Origin: Scenedesmus sp. ARA3
Lineage: Eukaryota; Chlorophyta; Chlorophyceae; Sphaeropleales; Scenedesmaceae
Direction: 5' to 3'
Assembly (NCBI GenBank): GCA_004335835.1
Contig: RWJK01001654.1
Location: forward strand, 1 to 64,000
DNA: 64,000 bases
Below, one piece after another: positions 46,401 through 57,023 of the stretch (the stretch's first letter is position 1; the number at the start of each line of letters is the position of its first letter). Both the position numbers and the translations under genes were made by a program. The notes beneath the pieces are model-generated. The model saw only the letters and a list, made by a program, of their open reading frames with translations. It was not told the DNA's origin and did no database searches.

Positions 46401-49400
46401 CGGGAAGCCTCCAAACAGCACGCGCTTGAACTGCAGCCCAGCCAGCCCCTGCTGCCCCAGGCCCTGGTAGGTTGGCAGCAGCTTGAAATAGGCGTCCAGC
46501 AGCCACTCAAAAGTGGGCCGGCTGGGTGTGCAACAGACACACAAGAAAAAGAGACAACCAAAACAACACAACGCACACAACCGTCGAGTGCCGCGCTCTG
46601 CGCCCTTACCTGGCTTCAGTGGTGAGTCAGCATAGCACGGGAAGCCTCCAAACAGCACGCGCTTGAACTGCAGCCCAGCCAGGCCCTGCTGCCCCAGGCC
46701 CTGGTAGGCTGGCAGCAGGTCAAGCAAGCGTCTAGCAGCCACTTTTGTCCTATGTGTACCCCCCACAGGCTACATTGGCACTCACACCACACAATAGCTG
46801 TTCAGCAGTCACCTCAACAAACAACAAAACAGTGCATTGCCATACGCTGCGTCTCGCACACCCACCTGGCTTCAGTGGTGAGTCAGCGTAGCAGGGGAAG
46901 CCTCCAAACAGCACGCGCTTGAACTGCAGCCCAGCCAGCCCCTGAGGCCCCAGGCCTTGGTAGGCTGGCAGCAGCTTGAAATATGCATCCAGCAGCCGTT
47001 CAAAAGTGGGCCTGCTGGGCTCTGCATCGCTGTAGGCGAACATGTAGGTGGTGCGGGACGCGCCGCCATCAGCAGGGAAGGCCTCCCAGAACAGCTGCAA
47101 AACAAGCAGAGGAACAGGCAGTAGATAGGGGTTATTGACAGGGAAACAGAATTCGATTGGTGCGGGAGGCGCCGCCGTCAGCAGGGAAGGCCTCCCAAAA
47201 GCGCTGCAAAACAAGCAGAGGAACAGGCAGTAAGAAGGGGTTACTGACAGGGACATATAGCAATTGGGGGGTGCGGAATGTATTGCCGTCAGCAGGAAGG
47301 GGCTGTCAGACGAGCTGCGGGCAGCAGGTGCACAGGCAGCAGAGGTACAGGTGGTGAGAAGGGGTTACTGACAGGGAAAGAGAGTATGTACGTGGTGCGG
47401 GAGGTGCCGCCGTCAGCAGGGAAGGCCTCCCAGAAGAGCTGCAAAAGGAGGCAACGAGAACCAGAGGTACAGGCATTGAAAAGCGGTGACTGACATTGAA
47501 GAAAGGAGAGAACTTGTGTGCATTGGGAGGCGCCGCCATCAGCAGGGAAGGCCTCCCAAAAGAGCTGTGGGCAGCAGATGCACAGGCAGCAGAGGTACAG
47601 GCGGTGAGAAGGGGTTACTGACAGGGAAGAGAGTATGTATGTGGAGCGTGAGGCGCCGCAGTCAGCAGGGAAGGCCTCCCAGAACAACTGCGGGCAGGAA
47701 ATGAACAAATCAGGCCAGGTGAGAAGAGTGAAGTTGGAAATGCACAGCCACCAGGGTGCTGATGGGGCAGCGTGGGCTGGTGGTGTGCCTAGCTGGTGGG
47801 TGCGCATTGTGATGTGAGAGGCTAGCCTGAAAACATTGACATGCCACAATGCGACTGTGATTTGAACATTGTCGCAGCACGTGCAGGTCGTCAAGCAGCA
47901 TGCGCAATGCCAAGCCAGTGCACTGAACAGACAGCAGCAGCAAAGCAGCAGCCCCGCACCTGCATGTCTGCTGAGGCGTCAGTGATGGTGGTCAGCAGGT
48001 CTGCTGTGGTGTTCAGCTCGGCAGGAAAACCTGGCAGCAGCAGCAGCAGCAACAGCAGGGACAGCAACAGCAGTGTGCGAAGGCACGGTGTGTCGGCACC
48101 TTGGTTTCAAGGCCTAGCAACCGCCTGAAGATCTAGGGCACAGCGCACAAACAATGCAGGAGCAGCAGCGCAAGCTGTCACTGTGACAATGGTGTGCATA
48201 AGCCGTCAACTGCACTTACCGCCATCTGGGCATGCACAGCTCTGCGCATGCACAGCACAGCAATGCTGCTGCTGCCGGCTGCTGCTGCTGCTGCTGCTGG
48301 CTGCTGCTCCTGGCTGCTGATGCTGCTGGCAGCCGCCAGTCATACGCCCCGCCCACCTGTCGCGCATCCTCCCACCACCAGCACCATGCCGTCAGGCTTG
48401 GCCCTGCCCCGCATCTGCTTCACGATGTTGCTGTAGTGCCCTGCACAGCAAGAAAACGACCACATTTGAGTAACAGAGAGGCAGATAGCGGAAGTCTGCG
48501 CACGTGTGCAGCAGCACACAACGCATTGCCTGCGTGCAGGGCTGCGCCAAGCTACTCGACCCTGCAAACTTTTCAGACGGGGCACACTAGCAATGTTCAG
48601 TGTGTGTGCATGGGCGAAACTCTCCATGTGCGACGCGTAGGGCATGTGGCAGTGTGCTGCTGAAAGCTGGCTTAGGGGGTGACACCTTCTGTGCAGAGCC
48701 AACATAATTTATAGCTGCAAATCCATCCATGCAGCGCAGCCTCTTAGAGCTTCAAACCACCTGAGCCCTCTGCCTAGCCACAAGGTCTGTTGCTGTGCGC
48801 AGTGTGCACAGTCCTGCAGCTGAGGGTGCAGGTCCAAGCACACTGCACACAACAGCAGACCCATGCATGGGCAGCCGTCCCCGACCCCAACTCAGCTACG
48901 CCTGTCCACACAACGCCAAAACAGCAGTAGCCCAACCTAGCCAAGACAGCCAAGCGCGATCGTAGTGACAAACAAGAATCAGCGCTGCCGACCCATTGCC
49001 GAGCCATGCAATGTTTTACAGCCACAACCCAACCCTTTACTGCAGCCTCCTCAAGACCCCTAACAAGCCGAGCCCACCGCCGGACCCAACCAAGTCTGCT
49101 GCTTTGCGCAGTGTACGCCATGCTGCCCCTTGCCGGACACCCTGGCCTACACTGCACACAGCAGCAGACCTTTGAGCATAACAGCGCACACAACACCAAC
49201 CTAGCTACGTCAACACAAGTGCACCCCATTCACCCGAAGACCCGCCTGGGCAAGCTGAATTCATACCCCCAGTGACAGTAACAGTAACAGCAACAGTAAC
49301 AGTGAGAATCGTAACAGCGTTGCTGGCTCACCCATGCAGTCCAGCAGCAGCCGACAGCTCAGCTTGGAGGGAGCTTGCCGCCTGCCATCACTCGCTGCTG

Positions 49401-49454
49401 CTGCCGCTGCTGCACCGCTGCTGCCAGCAGCCGCATGTCCAGCGCTGTCCTTCC

Positions 49455-49497
<43 letters not shown>

Positions 49498-50751
49498 CGT
49501 CAGTGCATTTGGCCGATTGGTGTCGCCCACGCTTGCAGGAGCATCTGCAGCATTGACAAAAGTAGCGACAACGCCGTCCGGGCAAATGACGGCTGACTTG
49601 AAGGCTGTCTGCTCATATATGATGCCTCCTGCTGCCTCAAAGCGGCGCCTCAAGTTGGCGATGAGGGACTTGGGGCTGACACCAATATTGAGGCAGTCCT
49701 GCACCCTGCAGTGCATAGAAGAGTTTGAAAGTAACACAGCAAAAGGTCATGAAAGTGACCCCTGCAAGGGCATGACGGTGAATCCTGCATCCTGCAGTGC
49801 AGAGCGCGCGTGTGAAAAGTGACACAGCTGCCTTCCTTAGTAGGGATGGTGCAGCTGCTCATGAATTGTTATCCCGCACGACATTTGGCACAAGCAGCAA
49901 CCAACAGGAAGTAGCAGCTGCTGCTCACCAGAGGGGGTCTCAGCTCTTGAAGCCCTTGGGCCAACTTCAAACATCATAGCGATGCAGCAAGATACAGTGA
50001 AGCACGATATGCAGGTGCACAATAAATATCATGGTTCTGTTGGCATCATGTGTTGCAGCTCACCAGAGGGGGTCTCCTCCCTTGAAGCCCACGCGCACCG
50101 GGTTGAAGAGGCTGGGAGCCAACCGGCAACAGCTATCACGAGGGCTGGGCTTGCACGTGTCGATACGACTGCATGTACTGCTACAGGTGCTGTATGCATT
50201 CACCAGCAGGGACGCCTCAGCTCCCCTTGTACAGCGTTTTTTTCGGCAGCTACTGCTCACCAGAGGGAATCTCCACCTTTGAAGCCCTAGGGCAAACTTG
50301 GATACTTGTAGCAATTACATAGAGACAGTACGCGGCACGATGATGCCGGTGGACAACATACATTTTACTTTCATTCACATCATAGTGTGTTGCAGCTCAC
50401 CAGAGGGGGTCTCCTCCCTTGAAGCCCCACGCGCACCGGGTTGAAGAGGCTGGGAGCCAACCGGCAGCGGCTATTACCAGGGATGGGCTTGCACGTGTCA
50501 ATACGACTGCATGTGCTGCTACAGGTGCTGTATGCATTCACCAGCAGGGACGCCTCAGCTCCCCATGTACAACTCTTCTTCTTTTCGGCACAACTGCTGG
50601 TGTCTGCAAAGCAGAAGCCTCTGAAAGGTGGCTGCGGCTCACCAGAGGGGGTCTCCTCCCTTGAAGCCCACGCGCACTGGGTTGAAGTCTGACACGATGG
50701 CAGCATCAAGCTCTGACTGGCTCAGCAGGCCCATGTCAACAAGCACCTGGC

Positions 50752-50799
<48 letters not shown>

Positions 50800-51355
50800 G
50801 AGGGGGGGTGCGTTGAGCAAGTGTGTCAAAAGCAGCAACCAGCAGTGCACTGCCATATCCATAGGCATCTGACACGGCAGCAGGGATCGAGTCATGCTCA
50901 CCACACTGCCCGGGGCGCTGCAGCAGCTGCGCTCCTCTCCATTGCTGCATTGCCTCAGAAAGCTGCCTCTTGACCAGCGCTGCACATGCGAAAGTGCAGG
51001 CGCCAAACCTAGTCAATTGCTAATGTTGTTAACACTAGTAACCTCACCTGGCATTCATGCCTGCTGCTGTTCCACTCCTGTGTGCGGCCCTCCACCAGCC
51101 GCTTCTCCACCACAGCAACCCTAAAGCCCTGCCGCTGCAGCGCCAGCGCTACCACAATGCCCAGCACGCCACCACACATCACCACATCGAAGTCCGGCTG
51201 CACTGCAGAGCTGCTGCTGCTGCTGCTGTTAGTGCTGGCTGCTGCTGCTGCTGCTGCTGCCATCTCAGCAGCAGCAGCAGCAGCAGCGGCAGCAGCACCC
51301 AGGTGTTGGAGGTCAGCAGGGCGGGGCGCTACTCCAAAGCTGGGGCTGCGCCGCA

Positions 51356-51388
<33 letters not shown>

Positions 51389-52333
51389 TGGTGTTGGCGG
51401 CTGGCAGCAGTGAAGCAAAAGGCTGGCTGCTGGTGGTGATGACTGTGGGACCCTTTTTGTGGGGCTCATGCTTCTGCTGCTTCAGGGCCTGCGGGTGGCT
51501 TGACAAAGAAGCCCAGAAACAGCATTTGAAAATGGTGTGCAGCAGTGTGTTTGTGTGCATGGGTGCCAGGGTATGGAGTTGATACATACGGACTGCTGGC
51601 GTTAGACACGTACGCTGCGTTGTGTTGTTGCGCGAGTGTGCCAAGGGCGCAAGTGCTGACGTGTTTTGTACACAACTTCAGCAGCTGAATGCAAGCCACC
51701 TCCTGCTGCACAATCTGCAGCGCTAGCAGTGCATTCCCTTTTCATAGCACTCAACAACAGGTTGCCACGCGCAAGCAGTGCATGCCGTGCATTGCGCTGA
51801 AGGCCCGCTGCATACACCATACCACTTAGCAAGGTTACGCGGTGCAGTTCCTGTGCTGGATAGCCCAGAACAGCACAGCGCCACGCTTGCACGTAAACAT
51901 TTGTGCCACAATGCAGCACGTTGGTGCTGCGCTCGCTTACCTTCCAGTAAGCCTCAGTTGCTTTCAAAAATGCCAGTGGGTCGCCTTCAATGCCAGGGTC
52001 TGACAGTATTGCACGCGCCAGGCCATTGCCGTGCAGCAATGCATGCTCTGCTGCTGCTGTGAGGTCATCCGGCTCTGCTGCTGCTGTACTTCCTGCAAGC
52101 GTGTACGGCGCTGGCGGTGCTGCTTCACCCTGCTGGATGCTGGCAGCTGCGTGGTCAGCTGGGGTGTTGACCAGGCGATTTGACTGCACAAGGCTGCGAG
52201 GGACAGCCATGCTTGCACTTCGGCGTGATGGGGTTGACAGCAGCAGGCGCTGCTGCTGGGCACAGTGCTGCTGATGGCCAAAAACGCCTGGCGAAAGGCG
52301 CTGCCGCTGCACCCCACGCAGCGAGAGGATCAT
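43464..52333 (-). CDS. Lycopene beta/epsilon cyclase-like FAD flavoprotein (9 exons, about 1088 aa)
   Basis: Exons (minus): 52333-51941, 51488-51048, 50746-50643, 49705-49332, 48440-48357, 48030-47960, 47094-46866, 45297-44153, 43889-43464; all phases close. MILSLRGVQRQRL and a Ser/Arg/Gln-rich start look like a transit peptide. The FAD-binding Rossmann segment is FDVVMCGGVLGIVVALALQ (from about residue 231) with VAVVEKR, then EWNSSR, FNPVRVGFKGGD, LNIGVSPKSLIANL, PDGMVLVVGGC, LFWEAFPADGG, FKRVLFGGFPCYADSPLKP and LQLGDASATQSPLSFGGFG. These blocks in this order match plant proteins annotated as lycopene cyclase-like FAD/NAD(P)-binding oxidoreductases (Arabidopsis At2g32640, recalled from memory). 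The real substrate is not known to me. A roughly 250-residue Ser/Asn/Gly/His linker interrupts the conserved C-terminal part, which resumes at LNWLQRFALLPAGHINALLG. Several introns contain exon-derived arrays, described separately. Confidence 0.88.
44580..44870 (-). repeat. In-frame Ser-Asn-Gly-His repeat region within the cyclase-like gene
   Basis: Plus-strand triplets gctgctgccgttgc/gtggccattgct encode repeats such as SSSNGHSSSNGHSSSNGH and NGHSNSNGHSNG in exon 8. Period is 9-15 bp and the frame is maintained through the whole region. Confidence 0.85.
45432..47015. repeat. Tandem array of seven copies of the 3' part of exon 7 (cyclase-like gene)
   Basis: Copies begin (donor side) at about 45432, 45659, 45875, 46136 (in the gap edge), 46372, 46609 and 46866, the last being the working exon. 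Each encodes, on minus, PTFERLLDAYFKLLPAYQGLG ... FKRVLFGGFPCYADSPLKPG followed by a GTAAGG/GTGGGT-type donor. Spacing is 216 bp for the first full pair and about 236 bp for others. The copy at 45432 is most diverged; the one at 46609 is truncated. The copies have acceptor-like cccag before the repeated part, but its phase does not match the preceding donor. Confidence 0.92.
46089..46138. other. Assembly gap (50 Ns) inside the exon array
   Basis: Exactly 50 N characters interrupt the array at the edge of one repeat copy. A fixed-size gap inside a tandem repeat suggests that the true number of copies is unknown and may be higher. Confidence 0.99.
47041..47697. repeat. Tandem array of six copies of the 5' edge of exon 7 (cyclase-like gene)
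   Basis: The acceptor plus first codons (LFWEAFPADGGASRTTY) at 47094-47041 is followed upstream by copies at about 47158-47207, 47272-47310 (decayed), 47392-47442, 47519-47568 and 47645-47697, period about 115-125 bp. Several retain CAG-CTGTT-type acceptors. Spacers contain gagaaggggttactgacagg repeats. Confidence 0.9.
48780..49230. repeat. Diverged direct repeat, about 305 bp period, in intron 4
   Basis: The stretch around gcgcagtgtgcaca ... cacactgcacacaacagcagacc (about 48797-48862) recurs in diverged form as gcgcagtgtacgcc ... acactgcacacagcagcagacc (about 49106-49168). Confidence 0.6.
49698..49820. repeat. Duplicate of the exon 4 acceptor region (cyclase-like gene)
   Basis: The exon 4 start plus acceptor (plus-strand cctgcaccctgcagtgcatag, about 49698-49718) recurs as cctgcatcctgcagtgcagag at about 49787-49807, upstream in the sense of transcription. 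Confidence 0.75.
49925..50690. repeat. Five copies of the exon 3 3' edge (cyclase-like gene)
   Basis: The exon end encoding FNPVRVGFKGGD plus donor (plus-strand caccagagggggtctcctcc) is at about 50640 and recurs at about 50398, 50258, 50060 and 49929 in the intron. Two also share a longer flank (cgcctcagctcccc region, about 50155-50240 and 50495-50580), so a larger block was duplicated. Confidence 0.88.
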
Positions 52334-53066
52334 TGTAGATTTTTTGCACTGCCTCCGGACTCGCTGGTTGCTGTGTGGTCTCTTCCAAGCCTTTAGCGGG
52401 ACACCAAACAACCAACGTTGTTAAGCACGCAGGCGTTGCTTGCGGCAATCAATACAAAGTTCTTGCAACGTAATGAATAACAACGCATTGACACGCTTCG
52501 GCTGCGACCTGTGAGGTAATGGTTGGCTCAGAGCGTGTCAGGCTGTTTCATCCGGAGGGAAGCAGCAGACGTAAACGTTCGTACAAGCGAAAAAGCGGCT
52601 ATTAGCTTCTGCGTTGTTGTTGGCCAGATGTAGAGTCGCTGCCCGGCACATTACTCAATGCCCCGTGACCTGTTCTTTCTGGGCCCAGGGGTTGGTGTGC
52701 AGCAGGAGTGCACCGGTGGTGGTGGCATTGATGTCTGCTTTGATGCAAAACTGCTGCTTCTGCCAGGTCATGAAGCATAGCTTTCTTGGCTTCTTGCTTT
52801 TGGGTGATTTGCACCTGCACCTGCGCTGCGCAGTGCAGGCTGTGGAGTGCAGTTATGATCAATGTCACTAGCGGCGGGAAGGTGTCGCACACTGAGCAGG
52901 CAGGAGCACCAGCAAATCCAGGTGGGTCTGTAGCCAGGGTGCTATCAGGATTAGGCCACAACAATTATACCACTTTTTTACACCTTGCCTCTGTCACCAA
53001 AAAGCGGCGCCATCAAGACACTGTGCTCTGGCATCAACTGCCCGTGGCAAGCTTGCCTTAAGGCTT

Positions 53067-53285
53067 TTCAGCCGGCTTTTCAGCCGGCAACACAACTCAT
53101 TTAGGCACCAGGGCCTGCAGTCTTGCAACTCAACTTGGGGAGCGCTGCACACACAGTAGCAGCACACAAACCTGCCAGGTATGCTTTTCAGCCGGCAACA
53201 CAACTCATCCAGGCTAGTCAATCTGTGCGCTGCACACACATAAGCAGCACACAAACCTGGTCAATCTATGGCTTGTTCAAACCGC
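53067..53285. repeat. About 105-bp tandem duplication
   Basis: ttttcagccggcaacacaac...agcagcacacaaacctg occurs twice (about 53080-53175 and about 53184-53262). The first copy has an extra ttttcagccgg. Confidence 0.8.
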
Positions 53286-53966
53286 AGAAAGCACCAGCAC
53301 AGACGGCTGTCGCTTCCTTGTGGCAATTGTTTGGCACTGCCTGGCATGGCCATCACTTCTCAGGCAGGTCTCTGCAGCTGCATGCAGTTCACACAACTCT
53401 ACGCAGCAGACAGCAACATGCAAACACAAAGAACAACCGACTTGCTTACTGTATAAACACATTACTAGGCAACTCCAAACCTTTAAAATCCGCCGATGAG
53501 GTGGAAGAGCCGCACGCAGCTCTAGGCGGCTGACGTAACATACAGTGAAGGAAACACCGTTGACGGTTGTGTGATCATCGCAGCGCTAGACCCGCCAGCC
53601 GCTGGCATCAAAGATCATCAAAGCCTCGTCATCATAATGCTATGGTGGCAACGTTGTAGCACTGTCGTGTGTATATAAAAGATGTAGCACTGCCGTAGCA
53701 TATGCGGATGATGCATCATCCTAGCATCATCAAAACATTGCACGCCTCAGCTGGCAGCAACGCATCAGACCAAGGACCCACTGGCACCTTTCTTCAAAGG
53801 CCACTTGATCAGCTTGAGTGACCTCGCTACTATTCTTGTACACCTGGCCATCAACACTGGCAAAAATCAACACACTGATTATGCAGGTCGAGATCTTGTG
53901 ATTGTGCATGTGACTTGTCTCCGACCAATGCAAGTCACTATGGAGCACCACCAGCCATCACACTGG

Positions 53967-54058
53967 GTATCAAAATTCATCTGCCGGCCCTTTTCACGCC
54001 TGGCTTTCCATGCCTGGGTGTCAAAATCCATCTGCCGGCCCTTTTCATGCCTGGCCTC
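53967..54058. repeat. About 48-bp tandem duplication
   Basis: tcaaaattcatctgccggcc...ttttcacgcctgg is followed by a near-identical tcaaaatccatctgccggcc...ttttcatgcctgg. It lies just downstream of secreted-protein gene 1, in its probable 3' UTR. Confidence 0.88.
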
Positions 54059-54101
54059 GTGCACAGCAGGCAAGACAGCATCTTGTGCGTATGCCAGACA
54101 A

Positions 54102-54371
54102 TCAACCCTTGTAATGCCACCACCACCAAACCTTGTGGTGGTGCCAGTAGCCAGCCAGCTTGCGTGCAGTGCGAGTTTCAGGCCCAGTCAAGGCATCATT
54201 CAGCAGCTGACGCTCGCCTGCACCAGCATCAGCAGCATCTGCCAGCAGTTTCTTGGCTCCGCCTAGCACAACATCACCAGTTGCCTTGGGTGCTTCGGGC
54301 AGGCTGGCAACCTCGTGGATGAGCAGCAGGGCCAGCAGGGCCACAGCGATGGCATCAGAAGGGCGCGCCAT
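54102..54371 (-). CDS. Small secreted protein 1 with Trp/His-rich C terminus (89 aa)
   Basis: ATG at 54371, stop TGA at 54104-54102. A classical signal peptide (MARPSDAIAVALLALLLIHE, likely cleaved after VAS or nearby) is followed by a short mature chain: GDVVLGGAKKLL (32-43), an Ala/Asp stretch, RKLAGY (70-75) and an unusual tail with four adjacent Trp and four His (WHHHKVWWWW). No Cys. It shares signal peptide, GDVVLGGAKKLL and RKLA-Y with the gene at 57024. The codons upstream of the ATG form a CAG-type run, which I treat as leader because the signal peptide starts at this Met. Function unknown; metal or membrane binding by the tail is a guess. Confidence 0.68.
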   Translation of the reverse strand: MARPSDAIAVALLALLLIHEVASLPEAPKATGDVVLGGAKKLLADAADAGAGERQLLNDALTGPETRTARKLAGYWHHHKVWWWWHYKG

Positions 54372-57023
54372 GGCAGCAGATGGTAGCTTGCAGGAAGGGG
54401 GCTGGATTAGGTCAGGGCTCTGAAGAAGGTTGTTGGAGGGGCAGGCAGCAGCAGCAGCAGCAGCAGCGGCAGCAGCAGCAGCAGCGGCAGCAGCAGATGG
54501 GATTGCCAGCTTGATGTCAGCAGTTGTTGCTTGTGTAAACGTAGCAAACATGAATGGGCACAAACTGAAACGCTTGCATGTTGACTTTCTTGATGCAAAA
54601 GTGCAGCTGCAGTAATTGCCAGGTTGAACGTTTTGCAGGCAGCTGCTGCAGGCAGTGCGGTGCTGCTGTGTGCAAAGTGGCTGTGTTGCAACAACTGTTG
54701 CGCTGCCAGCTGATGTGGACTGTGGGCTGCTGCACGTTGGTGTAGTGGTTTGGCCGAATCATGCAAAACGCAAGTCAAATATCAAATTGCAGACGCAACT
54801 GAACACAACTCACGTGACTGCACTGTGCTGATCTTCCAGGAGGATGGTCGCCGCAGCTGCTGTAGACGGAGGGTGATGCAACTGTAGCTGGGATGCTTGG
54901 GTAGTGGAGTTGAGAACTGCGACCATTTATATACCATCCTTCGGGCCTTCGCTCAGTGTTCGCGACTTGAGTTTGCAAATGCGGGTCACTCGAAGGGCCA
55001 CTGCGGCGTGCTGACAAGGCAGTGGGCGCGAACGAGCTTAATCGATTGCCGTGCTGCACCGGCGCGCTTGGAGGCCCAAGCCATGGTCTTCACGTGAATA
55101 AACATTCATTGAATGCTCCTTCATCAGCAGGCCTGGTTGCTGAGCGAGTAGGGAGGTCCAAACTGCGAGTCACATGTAATGTCCAAGGTTCAGCTCGTCT
55201 TCAGCTGCGCTCATCTCACAGAATCACGCGAGCAAACCCATACCAAGTACAGTTTGCACTAACAAGGGCAATTCCAGCCTGGCGCAGGGCAGCAGCACTG
55301 TCGGCATTATGCTGACGTGTACGCCAGGCACATGTGTACAGCAGAACACAAGCCCAGGCCACACCTGGAATGCAGCAGCCCAGCAAACTAAGAGATCTGC
55401 GAAAGCTATGACAGTGTATGTAGCAGCCACAGCTATGACCCCAGGCTGTTGCTGTTGCACTGTGGAACTCAAAACAGTTTTGACCAACGCATTGCTGGTG
55501 TCGGTTGTGGCATCCGTGACCATGCTGCGGCATGAATCAGCTGACTGCAACATGATGCTGCATGCAGAAGCAGCTGTGCCGCCTTCACCACCAGTGCAGC
55601 TGTGGCTGGTGCATCAGTCTGCGGCTGCTGCTGCTGCTGCTGCTGAATGGGCGCGGCCATCCTGCGTCTACTGAGCTTGCTTCATGCCCGGGCTTCGGCT
55701 ATTGGCCATTGTTGAGAAGAGAACTAGCAGGGACAGCACATCGGCTGATGGGCAGCTGTTTTGCCTGACTCAGGCTTTGAAGCACACCCCTGAGCACGTC
55801 GGATTTGTTAAACCACTGCTCATTGGTGAACGTTTATAACACCAATGTTGTTAGTGTCCACAAAGGTTGCTACTGACCACAACTGTTGTTACTGTCCACA
55901 ACAGTGTCTGTTGTGGCTTGGTTTCATTGAGCTTGAGAGGATATGCAGAAAGGAGCATCTCACTCAGGCTGCATAGGTCTCGGACAAGACTGCAGGCAAG
56001 GTACAGCGGAACAGGTGACAACAAAGTTACCGTTGGGTCAGCCTACTGCTGTCACTACAATGACAGCCCCCTTGTGTCACTACAATGACACCCCTCATGA
56101 CATGCTGCACTGTGGCAACACACCAAGGGGGCCACGAGTTGGCCGGGTGACAGCACTGCATGAATCGCTCATGTAGGCGGGCCAAAATTCCACAGTATCA
56201 CAACTCAACTTTATCTTGAACTGCAAACACAGCAGCAGTTCAACGAAACTAGTGCGCTGGCTGGCTCAGGCTGGCTGAAGCAGCCCATACAACTACAATT
56301 TCGGTTGGTTTGAACCATGCAATAAAGCACAGACCGTGCACGGCATCAGTTGCTGTACTGGCAGCTGCAAGACATACATGCATGCTCAGCTGCAGTACAC
56401 AGTCCAGCACTCAAAAGGTGATGGGGTCTGTATCCTTACTCACACAACACAACACTTTGGTTTTGCACTGGCTGGAAGCGCTGCTGGCTGGGTTGGTTGT
56501 GCAGCAAGCCATGAAGTGGCTTACTGGCAATAGGCTGGTATCAGGGATCATGAAGTGCCACCAGTGCTGTCCTGACCTTGTTGCAAGCAGCCACCGCCCC
56601 ACACTCAGCTCTAATCAATGCAAAGTGTGGTCAACGATCATACTACAGCTTGGTTGAAAATAATGCAGATGAACTGGCAAACGCGGTTTGGCACAACCAT
56701 CATTAATAATGCATCTTGAAGTCTGGCAATGTGCACATAGGGTTTCACGCCAATGCAAGGATACCGCAAACACCACCCTCTCTATAGCAGAAACCAGCTA
56801 GCACACTGCAAGGAATTATTTGCTGGCCCATTCAATGGCAACATGCATTGCCATGTCAGGTGGATCCAGAGCTGCATAGCAGGCACAAGGCACAAACAAC
56901 CAGGTGTCTACATTTACTTTGCCTCCAACAGCAATGGTACTGGTCAGGCATGCATCGCGTGCACATCTCAACAGTCTGTTGCCACGGACCACTCGAGACT
57001 AATGGGTCCAGAACTCCTCCCAT
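54372..57023. other. Leader, promoter and flank between the two secreted-protein genes
   Basis: Contains the leader (GCA-type repeat at about 54449-54495) and promoter of gene 1. Between about 55150 and 57000 I see no supported gene; this is presumably 3' flank of gene 2. A small repeat (cactacaatgacagccccc-type, two units) lies at about 56050-56092. Confidence 0.45.
54925..54933 (-). promoter_or_regulatory. TATA box candidate for secreted-protein gene 1
   Basis: Minus-strand TATATAAAT, 562 bp upstream of the ATG, at nearly the same distance as the TATA box of gene 2 (574 bp). Sequence just upstream (cgagctt...gccgtgctgcaccgg) resembles that upstream of gene 2. Confidence 0.55.

Larger units (their letters stand above)
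52334..54101. promoter_or_regulatory. Upstream region of the cyclase-like gene and 3' flank of secreted-protein gene 1
   Basis: 1.8 kb without a supported gene. The cyclase-like promoter should lie just above 52333. A good plus-strand TATA-like sequence (gtatataaaag) is at 53671-53681 with no obvious gene downstream. Two local duplications are listed separately. Confidence 0.4.

Noticed and set aside
55224..55667. Minus frames with a membrane-like segment (GVIAVAATYTVIAFADLLV) and a MAAPIQQQQQQQ start
   Set aside because: The two frames cannot be joined by a plausible intron and show no family similarity.
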